Source: Mesodorylaimus sp. YZB2_4 (taxonomy: Eukaryota; Nematoda; Enoplea; Dorylaimida; Dorylaimidae). Taken from it: a DNA stretch of 64,000 nucleotides. The stretch spans positions 1 through 64,000 of the forward strand of contig JASANH010000025.1 in the NCBI GenBank assembly GCA_030248295.1. The letters are read 5' to 3'. Under the pieces are notes generated by a model. It ran no database searches. It was not told where the DNA came from and saw only the letters and a list, made by a program, of their open reading frames with translations. The translations under genes and the position numbers were made by a program. This document shows positions 22,976 through 34,613 of this stretch, in pieces. The number at the start of each line of letters is the position of its first letter. Position 1 is the first letter of the stretch.

Positions 22976-23707
22976 CTAAAGCCGGAAGACAACGCTTTTG
23001 TGGTCTGTACCGATCGCGCGTTTGATAAGGCAGTTTTCTACTTGGTGCATCATGTCTGCGGGTACCAGCCAGTAGTCTAAACGACATTTAACCAGCGGGT
23101 GTGGTTGCTGCCATGTATACTGTCTAGTCATTGGATTCATCTCCCTCCAACAATCCATTAGATTCCAGTCCGACTGTATGTCCCTAATCGTTCGGACAAC
23201 TGGTTTTTTGTACTGGTAGTTACGTCCGCCCGCCTTATCAATCTCATGATCGAAAACCACGTTCATGTCTCCGCCAATAATGACTGGTAGATTTTCTGAG
23301 TTAAACAGCGCAAGCACTAGGCGGATGCGTTGAAAGAACTCTAATTGCGCCAGGGTCGCCGTAGGACTGTAGAGATTGACTAGAACTCCCTTAAATTCGT
23401 CCGCCTGTACCTCCAGCATCAGACACAGACCCTCTCGATCCCTCCAAACGCGATTAACTTCCACATCCAGACCTCGTCGAAATACGATAGCTACCCCACA
23501 TGCATTATTTGCGCCATGCGAGAAATATATACTGCGGGAAACACCCCATTGCTGCTGCCAAGCAGTTTCCTGACCTTCCACGCTGTGTGTTTCTTGCAAG
23601 AAACTGATATCAAAATTCCTTTCCTTCAACCAAATAAAAAACTGCTTCCTTTTTAGTTCCGAACTAATTCCACGCACGTTAGTAGTAGATAGGAGTAAAT
23701 TATACGC
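22976..23707 (-). CDS. LINE ORF2, apurinic-like endonuclease domain
   Basis: Begins MAYNLLLSTTNVRGISSE (ATG near 23707). Motifs in order: TTNVRG, FLQETHS, VNLYSPT, IIGGDMNVVFD, RLDYWLVP and GTDHKSVVFRL. Known: N, QET, GDxN, D-W and SDH are the catalytic landmarks of APE-type LINE endonucleases, which nick the target to prime reverse transcription. The Ser of SDH is Thr here (TDH). All catalytic residues I can identify are present. Confidence 0.85.
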   Translation of the reverse strand, partial: AYNLLLSTTNVRGISSELKRKQFFIWLKERNFDISFLQETHSVEGQETAWQQQWGVSRSIYFSHGANNACGVAIVFRRGLDVEVNRVWRDREGLCLMLEVQADEFKGVLVNLYSPTATLAQLEFFQRIRLVLALFNSENLPVIIGGDMNVVFDHEIDKAGGRNYQYKKPVVRTIRDIQSDWNLMDCWREMNPMTRQYTWQQPHPLVKCRLDYWLVPADMMHQVENCLIKRAIGTDHKSVVFRL

Positions 23708-23791
23708 CATAACGGTTATGTATGTGTGCGATACACTGCGCCTGCCACAATTTGATGCCTTCAATGGGTTCACTGTCCACGCCACCCCCAC

Positions 23792-24644
23792 GTGGGGAGC
23801 ATAGTGTGAGTGTGAACATGTGCCACATAAACGCCGCTGAACGGCAATTATATGGAGTTCTGGATAACTTGCAGGTTGGCTATGCCCACTAATAACCTGA
23901 TCTAGTCTATGATTGCCTTATCCTGGGCAAGCCAATCCGTGATAGATCTATGATTCGCTAAGAACATGCTAAAGCAATGTTCACCAGATTGAGCCCCGAG
24001 CAGTGGCCACCCTGGCCGAAAGTAATAGTATTCTCGATTCTTTAGCGATATTCTAATCAGGGGGCCCGGCTCAGGCTGCTCTGGACCCCAGCCACTAGCT
24101 CAAAAAGAAGATACCAGATTCTAAAACTAGATTTCCAAGGTTGACCTAGGGTCCGAGCGATCAGCAAGCAATTTAGGCAAAAGCCCAGCTGAAATAGAAA
24201 AAAAACCAGATTCCAGAACATGATTTTGGCTGATGCCATTCAAAAGAGTGTGTGTGCTCGTGGTGTATTTACTTGACTTTAGAGGTACACTGCTCCCTTC
24301 ACCAACCCCCGCACATTGGCACGTATAGTCATAACAGTCAATAGAGGGCCGGGCATCGCACGAACATCACACATAGCAGACCAGAGACAAACAAGAGACC
24401 ACTGGCGAACACAAAGATAGTCGAGAATGAACATCGAATAAGGCACCCTGCCAAGTGCTCGGGATGCAGCGTTTGGCTTACACTCTGCGGATGATACATA
24501 CTGTATATGTAATCCAGGCGCATAACTCAAACAATAGCACGTAGTCGCCCAAGTACATACAGCATGACAAATGTATATAGTCACCTATCCCACCACAGCC
24601 TACCTATCCCGGCCCTCTGCTCAACAGCACTAATAAGCAAAAAA
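23792..24644 (-). other. Inter-ORF spacer of the L1/Tx1-like LINE
   Basis: About 850 bp between the ORF1 stop and the ORF2 endonuclease start. It shares the phrase GATTTTGGCTGATGCC (reading the plus strand, near 24220) with the spacer of the second copy (near 46890), so the long spacer is a family trait and not an insertion. Confidence 0.6.
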
Positions 24645-25469
24645 TCACTTACGAGCCACTTTTCTTCCTTCTCCCTGAATCGATCCATCACCACGAGGTT
24701 GGAAGCGACGCTTGCGTTCATCCCGTTGCTTTGGGGTGAGATCGTCAGCCCAGCGAATAGGATTGATCAACTTCCCGCTCCCATCTTTCTTGATCTTTCC
24801 GTCTTCAGCCCGCTTTGCGTTGTAAGGCCCCAGGTTCTTTGCGTGATCCCAGACGGTCTGTTTGTCCTCGCAACTGATAAAATCAATACGAACCATCGCG
24901 AGATCGGGATTGGTCTTGATCGGGATTACAGCTATCGACCGAAAGAAGATGTTGGCCACGTCGTTTTCATCTATGCCCAATGCAGAGGTCAAGAAATTTC
25001 GAATGACTGTGCCTTTTTCCCTGGTTCTCGGCCCAAGGTCAAATTCTTTGCATGAGGAATTGAAGAAACATCCGATGGACATACGTGCATTGCGATCGAC
25101 TATTTCAGTGCGATTTTCCAGTGAGTCCACCCGTTCCTTCGTCGCCTTGATTGCTTTCGTGTTGGCCTCAAGTGCACAGTTAAGAGGGGCAGTGTGCTTG
25201 GTCAGGAGCTCATCAATAATAGAGTCCAAATCGTTAAATTTGGCGGCGATGTTATCGATCTTGGTTTCCAGCGACTTACTAATACCCATGTTGGCCATCG
25301 CATCGGCTACGTTGTCAACGGGGGTAGGTGACGGGTTGTCCAAAAATTCTCTGATCGTCGTTTGGGATTTGGCCGGAGGAGTCAATCCCGTGGTTCCTTC
25401 CGGTTTCCTCTTGGGTGCCAGCTTGGCGGGATGAAAGATCTCTGGGATGTTGATTGGGCTTAAAATCAA
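24645..25469 (-). CDS. LINE ORF1 protein (RNA-binding chaperone type)
   Basis: About 275 codons, open throughout. Seen: an N-terminal low-complexity region, a predicted coiled coil near residues 90-135 (MANMGISKSLETKIDNIAAK onwards, heptad-like, ending VDSLENRTEIVDRN), then a compact domain with CFFNSS, LTSALGIDENDV and VRIDFISCEDK, and a very basic tail (DERKRRFQPRGD). Known: coiled coil plus an RRM-like domain plus basic end is the plan of L1-type ORF1p, which trimerises and coats element RNA. No early in-frame ATG is obvious; the frame opens at a TTG at 25469. The homologous ORF1 at 47245-47750 keeps the same core. Confidence 0.75.
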   Translation of the reverse strand: MILSPINIPEIFHPAKLAPKRKPEGTTGLTPPAKSQTTIREFLDNPSPTPVDNVADAMANMGISKSLETKIDNIAAKFNDLDSIIDELLTKHTAPLNCALEANTKAIKATKERVDSLENRTEIVDRNARMSIGCFFNSSCKEFDLGPRTREKGTVIRNFLTSALGIDENDVANIFFRSIAVIPIKTNPDLAMVRIDFISCEDKQTVWDHAKNLGPYNAKRAEDGKIKKDGSGKLINPIRWADDLTPKQRDERKRRFQPRGDGSIQGEGRKVARK

Positions 25470-25560
25470 TCTGGAAAAAGGCGAAATGGCAAAATGGCAA
25501 AAATACGCCAGTTAAAGTTGACTGCCAGTTGTTTACTGCCAGTTAAAGTAGAGGACGGCC

Positions 25561-26157
25561 CTGCCCCCCGGGGCTCCCCTCCTGGTTTTTGGGGAGGGAC
25601 CACAAATTGATGGGGTTTTTTGGATGGATACCCCACCCCACCATCTCAAAGCCACACTGCCCATCGCGGATCTTCAAGCTGATAATGTAAAGATGCTGCT
25701 CATACTGCATATGACTGCAAGCACGACTTTCATTTTTGTATAAAAACCGTTATTTGCACTCCTCACTAATACTGTACTTATGTCTGTCGTCCAACGCCAA
25801 ACATTTGCCAAATCTGGGAAGGCAATCTTGTATCGAACTAAAAAATGCGACTCGGCAAAACTGAAACTTGCGATTTGTTTCTAGGAGCAAAAGAAAGCGC
25901 TTTGAAAAATATTGGGGCCATCTGGCGAAGTGGTCAGTAGTGGTTAGTGCCTAATGCCCAGGGGCCAGTTCTATACTAACGAGAAGCTGAGTAAGTGCTC
26001 GGGCTGAAAGCATGTGCTTAGTCAGCTAAGTATAACTCAACTAAGAAAATGCTTAGACGGGTTCGACAACGAAGAATAAGCATTCGCTTAACTGATTGTG
26101 AGCAAAAGTAGTTGTGTCGCGTGGGAAAGGTAGAGCAAACAATCAGTTTTCTCTTGT
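25561..26157. other. Spacer with possible 5' end of the LINE and MITE-like end
   Basis: 25470-25640 is likely LINE 5' UTR (G/C-rich, CCCCCCGGGG). Near 25965-26000 the phrase GGGCCAGTTCTATACTAACG looks like a DNA-transposon terminus, but I found no partner. No gene. Confidence 0.35.
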
Positions 26158-26169
26158 TTGCCACTAGTT

Positions 26170-26620
26170 GGCCAACATTCATCAAAATTTTTCGAGTGCT
26201 TTCTACCTACCATTAGAGAAATGGCAGTGGCCACGAATTGCCGATGGACATGGAGAGGCCTAAAAATATTGGATTTTTCAATTTTTGAAGTTCTGCACAG
26301 AGTCTTGGCATCCCTTGCTGAACAGCGCCAATGGGGTATGGGAGCATCAAGTAAATGTAACGCTTGCGGAGCGGAGAAAAGGATGACGTCCAGCACATGC
26401 TACTTTTGTGCCCATGGTCCATGACTGTGTGGCGTGAGATACTTACGTCCTCGCTTCAAGAGAAATAAGCGAGGCGACCTTGTATGGACCCCAGAACATC
26501 TAATCTTTGGTTTTTCCACCCGCTGTATCCTTCGGAAGTGCAGTATAGGCTGAACATAATTGTGCTTTTGGCCAAATACCATTTATACAAAGAACGACGA
26601 GCAGAAAAGTGCTGTTTCTC
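26170..26620 (+). mobile_element. L1/Tx1-like LINE fragment, 3' end only (copy 3)
   Basis: Plus strand, FEVLHRVLASLAEQRQWGMG, SSKCNACGAEK, then in a shifted frame the rest of the knuckle and PSEVQYRLNIIVLLAKYHLY. These match the C-terminus of copy 1 (FKILHRTLAA, QWGMRESSECYSCGAK, RLNTIVLLA). 5' truncation is usual for LINE insertions. Confidence 0.75.
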
Positions 26621-26707
26621 CTTTACTGGTTTTCACCTAATGATAAATAGATATCGTTCTCGTTTTCGCGCTTCTCTCGCTGTTGAGCTCCGTCGCTGCA
26701 CAGTATA

Positions 26708-26740
26708 CAGCGGGGGACAAAAAAATCACACGCACACAAA
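26708..26740 (+). repeat. Tc1-like terminal inverted repeat (5' type end)
   Basis: CAGCGGGGGACAAAAAAATC preceded by TATA, closely like the end at 30329. Tc1/mariner elements insert at TA. No transposase follows before the 26.9-kb element. Confidence 0.5.
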
Positions 26741-26905
26741 ACAAAAAGCGGATTTCTCCGACATTTTTGCGATTTCATTTTGCAACGCACATCGATAAAA
26801 ATGGCATACTGTAGTTGGAAAGAGTGATGTTTGTTTAGTCTGCGCTGGATTTCTGAGCAGGCTTCATCGATCAGGCGATCTTATTCGTTTATAATAAAGC
26901 AAGAA

Positions 26906-29900
26906 ACCAGGGTCCGTATTCACAAACGTCCCTTTCCGGAAGGGTCACTTTTGGCGATAGTATCCCTTTCCGGCCTGAAGGGACACTATGCGAAGAGAAG
27001 CTCGAAAGTGGTATTCACAATGCTAAAGAGCACCTTTCCAAGCTTCTCTTTCCAAAGTTACCGCGAAAGAGAGGTGTGCGCAATCCTTTTGTGAGAATGA
27101 GGGTTACTGTAGGTTTTCGAAGAATTTCCAAAAATTTTTTCTCTACGAAACTTGAATGAAAAATTATGGTTATTTCCGTTTATATGTAATTTTTCACGCT
27201 CTTTCTGAATACGGTATTTAAAAATATTTTTATGAACAAAAATCGTCGATTTTCAATTTTTTGCTTCAGAGGGAGTTTAAAATTATTTTTTTTTCCACCT
27301 TAGGCCTACCTAATTAATTTTTTATAGAGCTTTATCACATTTAGCAGCCTTATTACATATTTGCTTTGCTTTCTTGATTGTAGAATGACGTTTTTTTGAA
27401 TAGTTTGCAATATCTGATCATTTTGTTCCTATTTTACCAAAAGTTGTTGACGATGATTCGTGACGGCAAATCACTTGCTAAAACTGAAGAAAAGAGAGGA
27501 AGAGCGGCACCGAGTCTAAAAAATGAGAGGCTTCGACTGGCTATTCTCGCGGCGGCTTGAAATTCCAGATTACGATTTTATGAAAACATACTGTAATGCA
27601 GGCGCACGTAAAAAAAAGTGGAGACGGCATGGAACGAAACGTGTGGGTAAAGGCTCTTGTATACTGCGTCAAGCGTCAAAATCGCACAGCCAGGACCATT
27701 TTGCAAAACGTTGAACCTGAGCATAAAAATGACGCTTACAGTAAAATCAGTATACATCTGTCGGCGTCAAAAGACCATTCCCGTTTTTATTTCGACGCCG
27801 GGCGTCAAATGGAATTTCAAGTCTTTCCATTTGACGCCGGCGTCAACCGGGAATACCAAGAAGTTTTATTGTCTTTAAAAATCGGAAATGCGGCTAGAAA
27901 GGAAGAGGTGTTAAAATTTTTGGGTTTTCGACTATGCTCGATCCATTTGTGAAGTTTATTTTTGTTCTCGATTAGCAATTGAAATTATTACTTTTTAGTA
28001 AAAGGTGAGAAATACTGCAGACTTTTGCCAGTCGAGGCGCACTGGCAAAACTTTTTGATCTACAGTATGCCTAGAGAGCAACACACCGAGGTCACGTGAT
28101 AATTCTATTTGACGCCGACGTTTTTTGGCCGGCGTCAAAAATTTGACGCTTGACGCAGTATACAAGAGCCTTAAGTGAAATTCAGGCTATTCTAAAGAAA
28201 TTCCGGTGCCCCTATTTTGTGAAATAATTTTCTGAGTTGTCAGGACCTGAAACTTGATTGGTACTGTAGACTGCTGTACTTAAGCATTTTCTTACGATGC
28301 TCCTGCAAATTTCAGATTTCGGCTGCCAAGAGTGGGCGCCCGACATGTTGAACGAATGAAAGTCGAGCTGATCGAACGTGCCTTTGACAATATCGGAATG
28401 GGGGAATCTCTGCAGTAAGTTTTCTCGTGGATTATTTATCTGTCATTCAAGGACGTCTTAAAGGTTGAGGCTGTCGTGGCGGCGGCTCCCACCTTCGAGC
28501 TTTCATCTTCGCCGCAGACAGTTATGGATGATAGTTAATAATGGCGAAAATTCTCTGCGGCACCAGCGACTTCAATCATGCATTAATCATCGCAGCGCAA
28601 ATTCAACAAACTTACGACGATTTGGACGATGGCAGTTTTGAACTATTAGAAAAGTTTCCGAATTAGTCAATCGATTAGAAGCCACCAATTAGAGCTGGTA
28701 AGTTGGCGTTCGGTCATATTTCATTTCATGCTGTGTTGCTTTAGCAGTATTTCACGCGCAGATTTGGACTTTGAGGACGGTGCATGAAGAGCATTGTTGA
28801 ACCATTGCCGCTCATCGGCATCTCGAATTTCGTCATTTTCTTCATCCTCTATGCCGTCAGTCAACGAACATCGCCTCCTGGTCGGCGAACTTGTTGGCTA
28901 GACACAGCGAGGTTGAAACCTATACTACCAGCCATCAAATAGAAAGCCAATTTCTTCAGGCATTCACGACTAACCTGGGCCGCAGTCAGTCCTAACTTCG
29001 GTGCAAATGGGGCCACAGATGTGGTGACAGACAGAGAATCAAGTGGTAAGACCAGTTATGACTTTGTTTATAGCTGATACGGCTTCAAATGGATGCTAAA
29101 AAACTTTCTCACCCTTGTCCATCCAGTGAATAGTCAATTTAGCTCTCAAATTTATAGATCATGTGTACTCAGCAAACCAGCTCGGGTGGCACGTCGGCGA
29201 AACGAGATTCGTCGTCTGGTCGACATAGAAAGCCAGAAGCGAAAACTGGCTTGTGAAGTATAGGCAAGCTATTGTGCAGTTCGAGAACGAGACTACAAAA
29301 TTTGGGACTTGGGATTTGTGTATGACCTTGCAGATTGAAACGTTGGGGTCAAAGTTGGAAAGGTGGAGAGTCTGAGACTATCCTTTAATCTAAATTGGAA
29401 TGCTGAGCTAATTATTGTCAGCGTGCATCGTTTATCATTTTTGTTTTATGCACCTCCTGACAGTTATAGAAGTTGCACTTGTCAGTAAAAACCTTGCAGC
29501 TATCAAGCAATCAAAACCCGGAATCTCCTGTCTTACCTTTTTCTCAATTCACAGTCGCGGGCAGTTGAGTCGCATGAATTTCCACATGTGGTCTTTTACT
29601 TTCAAAATCAGGCGGACGAAGAGAAACGGCCAAGTTATTCAATATTTCGAGCAGTAATGGGAAAATGACTAGCCTGGGTTCCTTGGCTGCATTTCGAAGA
29701 GGCGAGGTGATGGGCGGAGAGACGAGAGACAACTATGTACTCTACTCACGATCAGGCGTCGTGAACACGGCCTGATGATGAAGGAACATTAGAGTCATAA
29801 CCCCCAAAACATTCCCACCAGTGGCCTAATGGAATTGATATGATCGTGAATCAACGTGAACGAGCGAGACGGCTTATCCAAGTTATCACCCTATGCGAAT

Positions 29901-30322
29901 TCAGGTTTACAGTCCTACGATTCTGCAGCACATGGCCATGCAAGGCACTTGAACTTATCGAAGCGAACATGAGGTGTTTAGGCATGCAAATCATACGTAA
30001 TTATATCATTGTACCGACGCGTCTAGGCCACTGAGAATGTAAAATAAGCAAAAATGAGTGATACCATCGTTTTCAGCACCCCTAAAAACCCCCGAAACGA
30101 TGTAAATTGTTATGAACAAGTTACATTTCATTCGAAAGAGAACTTGGAAGGATGCTTGAGAGCATCCCATCGTGAACGGATGACTTGAAGAGTACCTTTC
30201 AGGGAAGGGAGGTTTGTGAATACGGCGCGAAATTCGAAGAGAAGGTGCGAAGAGAACCGCCAGCTGGAAGGGACACTTTGCTGAAAAGTCACCCTTAGAG
30301 GAATTTGTGAATACGGCCCCTG
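26906..30322. mobile_element. 3.4-kb TIR-bounded DNA transposon, host of a nested MITE
   Basis: Left end CCAGGGTCCGTATTCACAAA (26907) and right end, read from the other strand, CCAGGGGCCGTATTCACAAA (ending about 30321) are inverted repeats. Both ends contain further inner copies of GTATTCACAA (27020 and 30220). Flanking AAA on both sides may be a 3-bp target duplication. Inside are weak coding traces (28300-28410, RVGARHVERMKVELIERAF; 29170-29270, ARRRNEIRRLVDIESQKRKL) that could come from a DNA-binding partner protein. Superfamily not certain; the CCGTATTCAC end and 3-bp duplication suggest PIF/Harbinger. Confidence 0.6.
27651..28171. mobile_element. 521-bp MITE with perfect 30-bp TIRs and TAA target duplication
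   Basis: Both ends read AGGCTCTTGTATACTGCGTC and continue identically for 30 bases in inverted orientation. Flanked by TAA (27648-27650 and 28172-28174). The interior is rich in GACGCCGG/CCGGCGTC words near both ends. No coding capacity. Perfect TIRs suggest a recent insertion compared with its host element. Confidence 0.85.
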
Positions 30323-30328
30323 GAAAAA

Positions 30329-30706
30329 CTGCGGGACAAAAATAATCACACAAACCTGAAATTTTAATTGTTTCTTGATTGTCTTCGTCAGATTGAACTA
30401 GATTTTAATGGCTTCTGGATCCGTATAGAGGACCATCAGCCACAAGAAGTTCAGAAATGTGTTTGGCTTTTATACGAAATAGCGATTTGAGAACCTCATC
30501 TCACTGTCGGACAATGGTCATTGGTGGTCAATCTGCGAAATCAAGGAAAATCATTGGGTCAAATCGCTAAAGAAACGGGCTTCAACCGATTCACCACTAG
30601 TAGGAAAACCAGCAGTACTAAATATTGGCCAAGGGAATACGGGCGTCGTGCAACTGAAAATAGTGTTCGCGCCTGGAATCCAGCTTGGATTCATACGTGG
30701 ACTTGA
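30329..30706 (+). mobile_element. Tc1/mariner-like element, 5' end and helix-turn-helix start
   Basis: TIR-like CTGCGGGACAAAAATAATCA at 30329. At 30521 a frame reads VVNLRNQGKSLGQIAKETGF followed by NRFTTSR, the paired-like HTH that Tc1 transposases use to bind their TIRs. After about 30610 the frame loses similarity and enters the repeat patch below, so the DDE domain is missing. Confidence 0.65.
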
Positions 30707-31010
30707 AGGAAGTGTCTGGAACTGGCTGAATTCCAGCTGGAAGTACATCGAGGAAGAGTGGAAGATATGCAAAATCGAGTAAAGTCCAGAGGATTCTATA
30801 TGCTTGGAAGAATGGATTCCGAGCATATACCTCCCTGTAATACGGACGTAATCTGACGAAAAAGACTGGCACCCAGAAGGAGGTGTATAGTGTGAATGGG
30901 ATCCATGTGAACTTCAACGGATTCACTGGTGCACGCGCGTAATTCTATGATGTGAACCAGATCCAGATGGAAATGTGTGACATGAATCGGTATCCAGGTG
31001 TGACTGTGCG
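30650..31010. repeat. Degenerate GGATCCA/TGGATTC repeat patch
   Basis: Words such as GGAATCCAG, GGATTCATACGTGGAC, GGGATCCATGTGAAC, CAGATCCAGATGGAA recur every 25-50 bases with poor conservation. It directly follows the Tc1 HTH and may be an old minisatellite that replaced the transposase body. Confidence 0.4.
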
Positions 31011-31310
31011 TCATGAGACGGCATACACATGAAATCCAGTAACGAAGGGCGCAAATTTTTGCCTGGTCCCTGCTGTCCAGCCTGAATGCCGTCTTGCTTT
31101 CAGAATCACATCCCGGAGAAATTCAACAGTTTCGCTGTATTTTTCATAGTCATAATTCCCCGCATTCATAAGCTGAAATTGATAAGTCATAACAGAAATA
31201 CGCCAAAAGTCACGAGACATGACAAGGTATTCGTAGCAAATTGGCGTAACAGAGAGCGGCTTAATCACTGACCAACACCCAAGCATTTCATCGTTAAAGG
31301 CTTTCATCAC
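31011..31310 (-). CDS. Unknown ORF (99 codons)
   Basis: Open on the minus strand; contains VIKPLSVTPICYEYLVMSRD and NYDYEKYSETVEFLRDVILK. Composition looks protein-like with a helical C-terminal half. No family recognised, no splice sites I can defend, no signal peptide. Could be an exon or a relic. Confidence 0.25.
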   Translation of the reverse strand: MMKAFNDEMLGCWSVIKPLSVTPICYEYLVMSRDFWRISVMTYQFQLMNAGNYDYEKYSETVEFLRDVILKARRHSGWTAGTRQKFAPFVTGFHVYAVS

Positions 31311-32042
31311 TTTGCGGCAAAAGGAACGAATCTATAGTGCGGGAGGTTTTTCGAGATAGAAATAAATGTTGTCGTTAGGCGTCTTCCACAGCCGCATCAT
31401 AGCCGAGTGGTTTTGTGGATAGGGGATCGTTGACTGATCTTCCGAACAAAGACAACACGACAACAGCGAGCATTATTAAGTGGAATGATGAAGCTGATGA
31501 TTTTGGACACGCATACGGTGAGATTTCACTGTTTTCTCCTGTGCATAATGATGTATGTATACGCGTTGGCGAGGGAGTTTAAGCGTCTTATGCCGACGAA
31601 CATTCTTACTCTTCTTGCCCCAGCGAGCCCAAGACTGTACGAATTGTGTGACGCGCGTATCTACGCGTATTTCATTTTTTACTTCTGTCTCACAAAGTGA
31701 CGACTACAAGGTGATCTTGTTTGCTGATATCATATATGGTACTGTTTTGATTTTATCTGATAGCTCGCTGACAGTGACAGATTTATTGCCTTTCGAAGGT
31801 GACTAGGCTACCGCTTGTTGAAGAGGGATGTCTGTATTTCCGCAGCATATGCCATGTGATACCGTGCACGGTATCTCCATCGATGCTCAGATTCGACTCG
31901 ATCCACTTGTACGATTTCAATCAATTGGTTTCAACTAAATTCATTAGCTGCATACAAAAAAGAAAACATAACGTTTCTATCAGACCAAAATCTTAACGCA
32001 CAAAACAATACACGACAGTCGGAAAAAATTCAGACCGTTCGA
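31311..32042. other. Gene-free stretch
   Basis: Short motif-less open frames only. An A-box-like TAGCCGAGTGG at about 31398 has no B box. Confidence 0.4.
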
Positions 32043-32445
32043 TCAATGCGTGGCTGCATATTTATCGTCTTCTAATGATGATGCGTCCCTCATCAGTTTT
32101 TCCTTGATGGCTTCACAGACGCACGTTACTTCTTTGCAAATACTGTACATGTACGCCAACTCTGTCAAGTACAAGGCCAATCGATTACGATCGCGACTGC
32201 CAAACGCCGTTCCATCATTAAATTGTTGAACTCGATCGATGACAAATGGATCGGAAATTTTTGGTGAAAATCTTCGAGGCAAGGCTGACACAAAGACTCT
32301 TAGTACATTCAAAGTATAGGGTTACAGACCATCGCTCCCACGGCACAGTCTCGCGCTCAATGATACTATTCATTGGGAAATCGTCCATCTTCGCGAGGTC
32401 TTCTTGATCACTCGCGCTAGCGGAACTCGTAACGCAGTTGCTCAT
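32043..32445 (-). CDS. Possible small two-part gene, unknown product
   Basis: Starts ATG at 32445 (MSNCVTSSASASDQEDLAKM, acidic), stays open to about 32330, and a second open block (about 32280-32043) reads DPFVIDRVQQFNDGTAF, RNRLALYLTELAYMYSICKE and ends DDKYAATH. The two blocks are in different frames; a short intron ending TTTGTGTCAG near 32281 would separate them, but the phases I tested do not join cleanly. Helical, no recognised domain. Confidence 0.3.
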
Positions 32446-34613
32446 GATCAGTCATACCTCAACGCAGTAAGTCGAAGAAACGGCGTGCTCAAATCGAACA
32501 CTGAAGGACGTTCAAGCGGCGACCAAAATCAAGATACCCTCATTCACAAAGTCGGAGCGATTCTCATAACACACCACCCCTTCAGACTTGGCAGATTAGG
32601 TTTTCTCTTCGATCATCAGTGTCCCTGCTCGACCGGTTTTCGACTGCCCACCAGGTTTTTTATTGTGTACCTAGCCTGTGGTCACGCCTGCGATGCCTTC
32701 GGATTTGTGCTCTTGCATAGGCTAGGTGTGCGTCCTCCTACCTTAGCGCTCTGACTCTTATCACTAGGCCGGCCACATATATCTCGGTTTGAGTCTGTAC
32801 CACATATATCCAGATTCAACTCATATAACAGACCCTCTGGAAGATCACGTTCTTCCCCAGTCACCTACAGGGCCAGTCCAGTGTGAAGTTCAAGACGCCT
32901 GAACGCGAAACTATGCGAATCATACCAGGCTATTTACAGAAGACTGCAGGAGCGAAAAGCAAGATTGTTTGGTTTGCTATGGCCGAAGAGTACCCTTAGT
33001 GCAATCTCCTAGCTGACGAATTGTGCACATACTCGTCATCAACCTGAGTCTGTGCAATGGCCGCATGGGACGATACAATTTATTATGCAGTTGCATGTGT
33101 AGCCTCGGGTACTGAGTGACCACGTTGGAGATAATGTTTTTTTCAAAGTATTCTGGCCCTATTTACTAAATATGCTTTGAATTTGAACAAATTTTGAATC
33201 CAAGCTTTTTACAGGAACGGATGCCTTCAAGCTGGCACATGATGCCTCATCGAGTCCCTGACAGGGGGCAACAGCCTAAAAAAAGCTCATTCAATTCTCT
33301 AGGAAACACTATGCTATGCTATGCTATGCTAATTTATCTCTGCCCAAACACTTATCAGTCGTAACACTAATCCTTTATTCACCACGTGGAAGTGACCATT
33401 GGGTAGAGTTGGTGCAGTAGCCTTAGTGGGTTGCATGGCTGTACTTGGACACACAAAAGCACTCTCAAAAGTCTCCGATCATCACGCCTAGAATCCCCTT
33501 CATATACAATCAAGAATTGCGACTACTTTTTACGTGTAGGTGCTGAATGTAACACAAAAAAGTTGCAGCACCTAGAAGCAGTTGATATGTATCAGCTGAG
33601 AGCGAATACGGAGGTATAGCGAATAGTTGGCTTTCTCATCCGAGCACAGCCTGCTAAAACTGAAACGACATTTTTAAATCTTGTCCCTGGCTTCGAATTG
33701 TTTTCAATGAGTTTAGCTTTTTATTTTTATGATCAGCATGCTTGGATAATCTTCTCGAATGTCGGAGAATGTCCTTGGCTAATTATAAGGGTTCATCTAT
33801 GACAAAAAATAAGATAATCTTCTCTTACGCCAATGCAAATGTTTGGGAGAGAAAATTTTTCTTTTGGCTCATTATATCCATGAAGAAACGGCTAATAAAG
33901 GATGTCTTATGCGGGGGCAGCAAGTGCGTCCAGTGATTCAGCTCTCTATGAAAATTTTTTTGCTCTCGGATATCTATCTCGCAACATGTCCCCTGCCCCC
34001 GAAAGTTCACCTGATATGCACCCTACAGAAAACCGTGCCTTGCTTGCTACCCAGGGAACTGCATAACATGCAAGGTGTCAATACCACCTCCACCAACCCT
34101 CCCACTTCCTCCCGCTTTTCTGTGATCGCCTGCATTTTCTCTTGTGGCCATTTTTATCTCCGATCGCTGAGAGAAGTTCTGATTAGCTGCTCTAGAATCA
34201 GCCTTTCACAGTTTTTGGTTTTCCGCTTGGTCACATTGCTTTTTTTGATGAAATGGACCCCACTCAGACTCAGCTGCTCGGTGGGTCCATTATAAATTAT
34301 CCCAGAGCGTATAAATAAAAGGCGGGTAAATTTAGCCCCACGTTTTTATAGCTTTCGAAAGTCGTAATTTATGGGACCAGTCAAAACGTCGCATTTTTAA
34401 ACCTTACGATTAGTCCTAACAAAACCTTAATTTAAGCGAAGCCTACTGAACTCCAACTACTCAAACATCTTGCTTTATTATGTTGCCCGGTCGCTGGAAT
34501 TAGAAGTTGGTTCAGTCTGCTTGCCGGATGGTGTCGAGTTTGCGAGGAGTTCGAGTGTTGTGCTTCTTTTTTCCTAGTCTTCATGACCCGAACGACCAGG
34601 CCAGGCTAACACG
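32446..34613. other. Gene-poor stretch with a short CTATG repeat
   Basis: Contains (CTATG)4CT at 33309-33330 and a doubled CACATATATC phrase near 32770-32815. No supported gene. Confidence 0.4.
33309..33330. repeat. (CTATG)n microsatellite
   Basis: Four full pentamers plus two bases, perfect. Confidence 0.95.

Larger units (their letters stand above)
20090..25560 (-). mobile_element. L1/Tx1-like LINE, nearly full length (copy 1)
   Basis: Two-ORF retrotransposon on the minus strand: ORF1 (25469-24645), a long inter-ORF spacer (24644-23792), ORF2 (about 23707-20090) with endonuclease, reverse transcriptase and a CCHC-like zinc knuckle. A run of ten A residues on the minus strand (20110-20101) lies at the very end of ORF2. 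ORF2 carries several frame breaks, one on a nine-base homopolymer. A relative lies at 44.87-47.77 kb and a 3' fragment at 26.2-26.6 kb on the other strand, so this family has been active in this genome more than once. Confidence 0.85.

Noticed and set aside
22417..25434. Plus-strand open frames across the LINE region (for example 24862-25434)
   Set aside because: They are shadows of the minus-strand ORF1 and ORF2.
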